A stretch of DNA of 5,757 nt, taken from NCBI GenBank assembly GCA_945867185.1, contig CAMBHM010000100.1:1-5757 (forward strand), written 5' to 3'. The notes beneath the pieces were generated by a model. The model was not told the DNA's origin. It ran no database searches and saw only the letters and a list, made by a program, of their open reading frames with translations. Positions 1 to 4,493 of this stretch are shown one piece after another. How positions within the stretch are numbered: position 1 is the stretch's first letter; each line of letters begins with the position of its first letter. The position numbers and the translations under genes are program-made. The stretch comes from Legionella genomosp. 1 (GTDB lineage Bacteria > Pseudomonadota > Gammaproteobacteria > Legionellales > Legionellaceae).

Positions 1-1
1 A

Positions 2-274
2 GATGGCATAGGGCCTGACGACATCCACTTACCAAAACTGCATGCCTTGGTCACGCGTGAAACTACCAAAGAAGTTATTTTGGCCTTAAGCCCCACCATA
101 GAAGGACAAACCACCATCCATTTTATCAAAGCACTGTTATCCGAACTCCCTATTCAAATCACACAACTGGCTCATGGCATCCCAACAGGTGGTGAATTAG
201 AATATTTAGATAGTCATACCATCAGTACCGCACTACGCAATAGAGCGACACTAGAAGCGATGTACCCCCTATGA
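2..274 (+). CDS. recR: Recombination mediator protein RecR (3' part, 5' end outside window)
   Basis: This is the last 90 residues of RecR, which with RecO (and RecF) loads RecA onto gapped single-stranded DNA during recombinational repair in the cytoplasm. The reading frame is open from the left edge and starts inside the Toprim domain: DGIGPDD, then EVILALSPTIEGQTT, LAHGIPTGGELEYLD and a final arginine-containing helix (ALRNRATLEA). These match the E. coli RecR C-terminus (VILATNPTVEGEAT, IAHGVPVGGELEMVD) almost position by position. RecR is usually about 200 residues, so the N-terminal helix-hairpin-helix, the zinc-finger cysteines and the first part of Toprim lie upstream of the window. 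An internal TTG at 47 is in frame but is not the start, since RecR homology continues upstream of it. The stop codon overlaps the next gene's ATG (ATGA). In many Gammaproteobacteria recR ends a dnaX-ybaB-recR operon; here two more genes follow. Confidence 0.95.
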   Translation, partial: DGIGPDDIHLPKLHALVTRETTKEVILALSPTIEGQTTIHFIKALLSELPIQITQLAHGIPTGGELEYLDSHTISTALRNRATLEAMYPL

Positions 275-1101
275 AACGAGTCGCCCTCTTATTGATCTCC
301 TTGCTGCTCTTTCCTCTGATCGCTTCAGCCTCCTTTCATAAACACCTCTGGCCACAATGGGAGGTGAATAATCCTCTTTCTAAAACCCTCATCTCGCATG
401 AAGAATGGCAAACTTTTTTAACACGTTGTGTTATTACCAATGAAGAAGGCATTCATTTGGTGGATTACCCACACCTCAGCAAATCAGACATAGCCTTACT
501 CAAACAATATACCCAACGACTGTCTTTAATTCCTATCAGTACCTATTCTCGAAACGAACAACTTGCTTTCTGGATCAATTTGTACAACGCGTTAGTCGTT
601 CAGATTGTTGCTGACAATTACCCCATCGAAACCGTTCAAGACGTAAACATTTCTCCTGGACTATTCAGCGTCGGGCCTTGGGGATCGAATCTCATCACAG
701 TTGCGAACACCCAGCTCTCCCTGGATGATATTCAAAATCGAATTATTCGACCCCTCTGGAACGATCCCAGGACGCATTATGCTCTGAATGATGGAACACT
801 CGGCGCAGCCAACCTCAGCAAACAAGCGTTCCAAGGTGACCAAATAGAGGCGCAACTCAACCAAGCTGCCTTCCATTACATCAATTCACTACGAGGCGTT
901 CAAGTGATTGATGGCAAGCTCATCGCCTCTAAGCTCTACGATTGGTATCTAGATGATTTTGGTGGTACCGAAGCCTACCTCATCACCCATCTGTCTATCT
1001 ATGCCAAAGAGATCTTGCGCCAACGATTAAAAACCGTCAAAACTGTCGATACCTATATGTATAACTGGCATTTAAACAGTACCATCCCTTCCACAACATG
1101 A
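271..1101 (+). CDS. Secreted DUF547 domain protein lacking the usual motif cysteines
   Basis: This 276-residue protein has a typical Sec signal peptide: MKR, a hydrophobic core at residues 4-18, and a likely cleavage after IASA (about residue 20), so it should be periplasmic. The mature part is a DUF547 domain, seen in the WQTFL segment (46-50), VDYPHL (64-69), the signature QLAFWINLYNALVV (97-110), YPIETV, GPWGS, LSLDDIQNRIIRPLW (149-163), DPRTHYALN (165-173) and, near the C-terminus, SKLYDWYLDDFGG. No biochemical function is established for this family to my knowledge. Relatives usually carry a segment like NCASLGCPNL after HYAL; here residues 173-182 read NDGTLGAANL, so both cysteines are absent while the flanking residues are kept. 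The ATG overlaps the recR stop (ATGA), and no good Shine-Dalgarno site precedes it, so translation probably depends on recR. Its own stop overlaps the next start the same way. The domain assignment is firm; the function is unknown. Confidence 0.88.
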   Translation: MKRVALLLISLLLFPLIASASFHKHLWPQWEVNNPLSKTLISHEEWQTFLTRCVITNEEGIHLVDYPHLSKSDIALLKQYTQRLSLIPISTYSRNEQLAFWINLYNALVVQIVADNYPIETVQDVNISPGLFSVGPWGSNLITVANTQLSLDDIQNRIIRPLWNDPRTHYALNDGTLGAANLSKQAFQGDQIEAQLNQAAFHYINSLRGVQVIDGKLIASKLYDWYLDDFGGTEAYLITHLSIYAKEILRQRLKTVKTVDTYMYNWHLNSTIPSTT

Positions 1102-3131
1102 ACCATCATACCCGATCACAGACACTGACTTGGTTCACACAATTCTCCCTTTTTAATGGCCTTTTTTTCACCCTACAACTTGCCCTTATTCTCTCAAAGC
1201 ATCAGACCTTCCTTCATACCATTCCATTACCCCTATCCGTTTATGGAATACTACTCCAAACTTTATTGGTTCACATTGCCCTATACTTGCTTTTGGCCCT
1301 CTTTCAGACCGCGCTCCTTGTAGGCTTGTCACCATATACCCTAAGAAAAAAAACGCTCGATCGTTTGTTAATAGGCATCTGGTCACTGACCCTTTGCTTC
1401 CTTCTCAGTACCAACCATTATTTTTTCCCTTTAAGCCGCCTCAACCAACTCCTATTGCCAGCCCTCCCCCTCCAAGCGCTCAAAGGCCTATTACTACTAT
1501 CCAGTCTACTATTGGGCCTACTCATCCTTAACTGTCTGTTTCTTTTAACCAAGCGTTATCCAAAATACACACTGGGGGGTGGGTTATTGATTCTTGTGCT
1601 ATTTATACACGAGACCTATTACCCCCCCCCTCTATTCAAAAACCACAGCACGCAACCCCACCTTATCTTTATTGGTATAGACTCGCTCAGCCCCCGTCGA
1701 ATCAATGCCAAAGATACCCCCACGCTTCATCATCTTAGTCAATCCAGCGTGTTATTTACAGAAACCATCAGCCCTCTAGCCCACACCTACCCCGCCTGGA
1801 CAACTATTCTTACTGGCCTCTACCCTTTCCATCATCAAGCGCGCTACAACCTCATGCCTAGTACACGGGTACAAAGCTCAAAAAGTCTTGCTTTTATATT
1901 AAAAAACAAAAAGTACCAAACGATTTTTGCAACAGACGATCGGCAGTTCAACGCACTGGGGGAAGAATTTGGATTTCAACAAATCATTGGCCCCAAATTA
2001 GATGTCAATGACTTCCTGTTAGGACATTTTAATGATTTTCCACTCAGTAACTTACTCATCAACAGCGCCGTAGGCGCCTGGTTATTCCCCTACAATCACC
2101 TCAATCGTGCAAGCTATACCACCTATTATCCAGAGTCATTTGATCACGCTTTACAACAAACACTAACACAAACCAACCCCAACCAACCTCTATTTATGGC
2201 GGTCCACTTTACATTGCCGCATTGGCCTTACGCATTTGCTTCCTCAACACCGGATGAAGTCAACAATGAGTATAGTGTCAAGAACCGCGTTACACTCTAT
2301 TTAGCCGCTATTCGCCGTGTCGACCAACAAGTGTCCTCTTTTCTACAAGCCCTAGAGCAACATGGCTACTTAAACAATAGCCTCGTTGTCTTCCTGAGTG
2401 ACCATGGCGAAGCCTTCTATGAACCCGGATCGCGACAAACGAGTCTCGATGCCTATCAAGGACACCATCCGTCACCTTTTTCTGATTATTTAAAGCGCAA
2501 AACATCTACTGAACTGACTATGAGCGTTGGACATGGATCTGATCTACTCAGCCCCGATCAATACCATTGCTTGCTTGCGTTTACGATATTCAAGCATGAT
2601 CGCCCCTCCAATTTACCACAGACAATCGACACACGCGTCGCCTTGATTGATATCAAGCCAACCGTACTAGACTTTCTAGGCTACCCAGCCTCACACACAG
2701 ATGGAATATCCTTAATACATTCCCTGAAAGGGCCCCCAATACCACTCCCGAAGCGCACTTTTATCTTAGAAAGCGGCATGCTCCCGAACCAATTTTTAAC
2801 ACAAGAAAAGGCCCAACAACTCGCGAAACAATTTTTTGAAGTCAATTCAAACAACAATCAGATTCAACTTCGAGAAGAAAGCTTATCGGCCCTTGATGCC
2901 CTTAAATTATATGCCGTCATTGCAGGAGACTGGATCGTGGCCTTATATCCTGACAATGCAGGATACCTGCCGGTCACATTGAACCTCAAAACAGGTCAAT
3001 GGACCGATGAGAGGGAGAGTGACTTTGCAACCCACTCCCCCGCGAAATCGATGCTAAACACCCTCAATACTTTTTATCAAAGCGGTTCGCTTACCGCTTC
3101 TTCGCAACCTTCACCATTCGTACACTTTTAA
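1098..3131 (+). CDS. Membrane-anchored sulfatase/alkaline-phosphatase-fold protein (YejM/LtaS-like layout)
   Basis: This 677-residue inner-membrane protein has about five membrane spans (residues ~17-34, 46-77, 89-106, 128-151 and 158-172), then a linker and a sulfatase-fold domain from about residue 187, presumably periplasmic. Metal-site landmarks of the fold are visible: D195 in IFIGIDSLSP, T230 in LAHTYPAWTTILTGLYP at the nucleophile position, H375 in LPHWPY, D435-H436 in LSDHGEAF, and H479 in GHGSDLLSPDQY. The domain closes with DIKPTVLDFLG (518-528) and a further ~150 residues. Threonine instead of cysteine points away from formylglycine-dependent sulfatases and toward phospho-transfer or hydrolysis, as in LtaS- and EptA-type enzymes. 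The overall layout resembles YejM/PbgA, but I cannot show orthology. The start overlaps the DUF547 stop (ATGA), with no Shine-Dalgarno site in the pyrimidine-rich upstream sequence. A C9 tract lies in the linker. The last 14 codons overlap convergent corB, and the tail after LNTFY looks like non-conserved read-through. The substrate is unknown. Confidence 0.87.
   Translation: MNHHTRSQTLTWFTQFSLFNGLFFTLQLALILSKHQTFLHTIPLPLSVYGILLQTLLVHIALYLLLALFQTALLVGLSPYTLRKKTLDRLLIGIWSLTLCFLLSTNHYFFPLSRLNQLLLPALPLQALKGLLLLSSLLLGLLILNCLFLLTKRYPKYTLGGGLLILVLFIHETYYPPPLFKNHSTQPHLIFIGIDSLSPRRINAKDTPTLHHLSQSSVLFTETISPLAHTYPAWTTILTGLYPFHHQARYNLMPSTRVQSSKSLAFILKNKKYQTIFATDDRQFNALGEEFGFQQIIGPKLDVNDFLLGHFNDFPLSNLLINSAVGAWLFPYNHLNRASYTTYYPESFDHALQQTLTQTNPNQPLFMAVHFTLPHWPYAFASSTPDEVNNEYSVKNRVTLYLAAIRRVDQQVSSFLQALEQHGYLNNSLVVFLSDHGEAFYEPGSRQTSLDAYQGHHPSPFSDYLKRKTSTELTMSVGHGSDLLSPDQYHCLLAFTIFKHDRPSNLPQTIDTRVALIDIKPTVLDFLGYPASHTDGISLIHSLKGPPIPLPKRTFILESGMLPNQFLTQEKAQQLAKQFFEVNSNNNQIQLREESLSALDALKLYAVIAGDWIVALYPDNAGYLPVTLNLKTGQWTDERESDFATHSPAKSMLNTLNTFYQSGSLTASSQPSPFVHF
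1574..1630 (+). other. Possible G-rich/C-rich mRNA hairpin at the membrane/catalytic junction
   Basis: A GGGGGGTGGG run at 1574-1583 can pair with the C9 tract at 1622-1630: nine G-C pairs with the single U bulged and a 38-base loop between them. Both arms lie in codons (LGGGL and PPP). The pairing is visible directly; a role, such as slowing ribosomes between the last membrane span and the periplasmic domain, is inference. It could equally be a by-product of the codons used for glycine and proline. Confidence 0.35.
1622..1630 (+). repeat. C9 homopolymer inside the sulfatase-like gene
   Basis: Nine consecutive cytosines encode the end of Y175 and prolines 176-178, exactly at the junction between the last membrane span and the catalytic domain. 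Loss of one C would bring in a TAG at 1678-1680; gain of one C would bring in a TAG at 1736-1738. Either change would leave only the membrane part. Such tracts are known slipped-strand sites in other bacteria; whether this one varies is not shown. Confidence 0.9.
3080..3099. other. Small inverted repeat in the convergent gene overlap
   Basis: AAGCGG (3080-3085) and CCGCTT (3094-3099) form a perfect 6-bp stem with an 8-base loop that contains the corB stop codon. It sits at the meeting point of the two convergent genes. Neither strand has a T-run directly after the stem, so it does not qualify as a standard Rho-independent terminator. I see no better terminator for either gene here. A weak bidirectional pause or mRNA 3'-end structure is possible. 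Confidence 0.25.
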
Positions 3132-4353
3132 TAGTATTGTCTCCGACTTTCAACACTTCTATCTGATAATTTTTAATTCTCAAACAACAGTCAGCCGGCG
3201 GAATATAACCTAAATACTCGATGATAAGGCCGCTCAAGGTTCGTGGGCCTATCAACGGCAACCGCCAGCTCAGCAAGCGATTCAAATTACGCAGTGTAAT
3301 ACTTGCATCCACCATCACCGAGCCATTCTCCTCAGGCGTGATATCTTTACTGAGAGCCGCAATATCCGTTGTGAATTCCCCGACTATCTCCTCCAAAATA
3401 TCCTCCATGGTTACCAATCCTTGCAGATCACCATATTCATCTACCACAAAACAACTGCGTCGTTTCATTTTTTGAAAATGAATAATTTGCACATTCAGCG
3501 AGGTGCCTTCTGGAATATAATACGGAGCCTCCGCAATTTTTAACAAATTATCCATATCCAAGCGCTCTTCTAACGCCAAATTCAACACACTGCGCAAATG
3601 AATCATCCCCACCAACTGATCAATCGTATCTCGATAAAGGGGCAAGCGCGTGTGTTGTGACATTTCCAATTGCACCAGCAACTCATGCCATGGCTGTTCC
3701 AAATTAATACCCACGATCTCAGCCTTAGGGACCATGATATCTTCCACACGCGCCTGCTCTAAATCAAGCAAACTGAGCAACATGCTTTTATGCTCTATCG
3801 GCAACAAACCACCGGCTTCATGCACTACCGAACGCAACTCTTCTCCTGATAACATATCCTTATGTGCCTCATCTAAAGACACACCCAGCAAGCGTAAGAT
3901 ACCATTGGCAGTCCAGCTGATAAGAGACACCAACGGTGCAAACATCATCTGCAAACCCATCAAAAGCCACGAGCAAGCAAACGCTACTTTCTGAGGATGA
4001 AGGGCAGCCAGCGTTTTGGGCGTCATTTCTGAAAATACCAGGACCACCAAGGTCAATAATACGGTTGCCACCGCAACGCCCATATCACCGTACAATCGTT
4101 GCCCTATCAAAGTCGCTACAGTAGAGGCCACGATATTGGCCAATGTATTTCCAATCAACACAACACTGAGTAACTTATCTGGCCGTGCCAACAATTGATT
4201 CACTCGAACAGCTTGCTTGTGATGTTTCTTCACCAAATGTCGAAGCCTATACCGATTCAACGACATCATCCCAATTTCAGCACTTGAGAAAAACCCAGAC
4301 AAAATGATCAAGGCCAATAAAACACACAACAATGTAGACAGAGGCAGTTGCAC
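3091..4353 (-). CDS. corB: CNNM/CorC-family magnesium/cobalt transport protein CorB (YfjD)
   Basis: This 420-residue inner-membrane protein is close in length and sequence to E. coli YfjD/CorB (about 428 residues). The N-terminal DUF21 domain (residues ~1-190) has about four hydrophobic segments and the expected motifs FSSAEIGMMSLNRYRLRHL (22-40), VLIGNTLANIVAS (65-77) and VFSEMTPKT (106-114). A CBS-domain pair follows (from about DIMVP at 205 to VTMEDILEEIVGEF), a regulatory module that binds nucleotide in related CorC/CNNM proteins. The C-terminal CorC_HlyC domain (~345-417) ends the protein. The family moves or helps move magnesium and other divalent cations; older annotations call it hemolysin-related. 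The start is GTG at 4353, supported by AAGGA six bases upstream and by the fit to YfjD. Transcription is divergent from ffh, and the 3' end overlaps the sulfatase-like gene by 41 bases. E. coli has ypjD between ffh and this gene; here it is absent. Confidence 0.93.
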   Translation of the reverse strand: MQLPLSTLLCVLLALIILSGFFSSAEIGMMSLNRYRLRHLVKKHHKQAVRVNQLLARPDKLLSVVLIGNTLANIVASTVATLIGQRLYGDMGVAVATVLLTLVVLVFSEMTPKTLAALHPQKVAFACSWLLMGLQMMFAPLVSLISWTANGILRLLGVSLDEAHKDMLSGEELRSVVHEAGGLLPIEHKSMLLSLLDLEQARVEDIMVPKAEIVGINLEQPWHELLVQLEMSQHTRLPLYRDTIDQLVGMIHLRSVLNLALEERLDMDNLLKIAEAPYYIPEGTSLNVQIIHFQKMKRRSCFVVDEYGDLQGLVTMEDILEEIVGEFTTDIAALSKDITPEENGSVMVDASITLRNLNRLLSWRLPLIGPRTLSGLIIEYLGYIPPADCCLRIKNYQIEVLKVGDNTIKSVRMVKVAKKR

Positions 4354-4359
4354 TGATCG

Positions 4360-4364
4360 TCCTT
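4360..4364 (-). promoter_or_regulatory. Shine-Dalgarno site of corB
   Basis: Read on the minus strand, AAGGA lies six bases before the GTG codon at 4353. It is the only clear ribosome binding site in the window and decides the corB start in favour of this GTG. Confidence 0.75.
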
Positions 4365-4382
4365 AACCTTAAAGAGAAGCTC

Positions 4383-4391
4383 ATCATAACA
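4383..4391 (-). promoter_or_regulatory. Candidate extended -10 promoter element of corB
   Basis: On the minus strand the sequence reads TGTTATGAT: a TG dinucleotide, one base, and TATGAT (five of six matches to TATAAT). It would start transcription near 4376 and give a leader of roughly 23 bases that includes the AAGGA site. No recognisable -35 exists at normal spacing (4406-4411 reads GATTAT on this strand), as is common for extended -10 promoters. A run of 14 T on this strand lies directly upstream and its last base is the T of the TG. Called from pattern only. Confidence 0.45.
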
Positions 4392-4404
4392 AAAAAAAAA
4401 AAAA
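4391..4404. repeat. A14/T14 homopolymer in the corB-ffh intergenic region
   Basis: Fourteen consecutive A on the plus strand sit between the candidate corB -10 and the ffh-side elements. For corB the tract fills the spacer or UP-element position upstream of the extended -10, so a length change would alter promoter geometry. Long A tracts are also stiff and curved, which can influence promoters without varying in length. Confidence 0.9.
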
Positions 4405-4417
4405 GATAATCTTGCCT

Positions 4418-4430
4418 TTGCATGATGCAA
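4418..4430. promoter_or_regulatory. Perfect palindrome, candidate operator
   Basis: TTGCAT and ATGCAA form a perfect 6-bp inverted repeat around one central G (13 bases). It lies in the middle of the divergent corB-ffh region, where a dimeric repressor or activator could affect both genes. It overlaps the position expected for a -35 of the candidate ffh promoter. No regulator is identified; a chance palindrome in AT-rich sequence is possible. Confidence 0.3.
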
Positions 4431-4447
4431 TATGAACCAAAAAAAGA

Positions 4448-4453
4448 TATGAT
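4448..4453 (+). promoter_or_regulatory. Candidate -10 element of ffh
   Basis: TATGAT matches TATAAT at five of six positions. It lies 40 bases before the GTG start of ffh. The hexamer 17 bases upstream (ATGCAA, 4425-4430) is a poor -35 with three of six matches. If this promoter is used, transcription begins near 4460, downstream of the alternative in-frame ATG codons at 4422 and 4449, which supports the GTG start. Confidence 0.28.
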
Positions 4454-4493
4454 CTGCGCTGCAACCACTCTTCCTAATAGTGAGAACTCAATC

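Noticed and set aside
47..49. TTG as the start of a small separate gene
   Set aside because: RecR homology (DGIGPDD) continues in the same frame upstream to the window edge, so this is an internal codon of a partial recR.
661..876. A 71-codon minus-strand frame within the DUF547 gene
   Set aside because: It is antisense to the DUF547 signature region and shows no protein features of its own.
3080..3099. A Rho-independent terminator at the convergent junction
   Set aside because: The stem is only 6 bp and no T-run follows on either strand (plus: CTTCGCAACC; minus: TTGATAAAAAG), so it is listed only as a weak inverted repeat.
3221..4198. Several plus-strand frames of 60-114 codons within the corB region
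   Set aside because: They lie antisense to a conserved, complete CorB and overlap each other; none has a recognisable domain.
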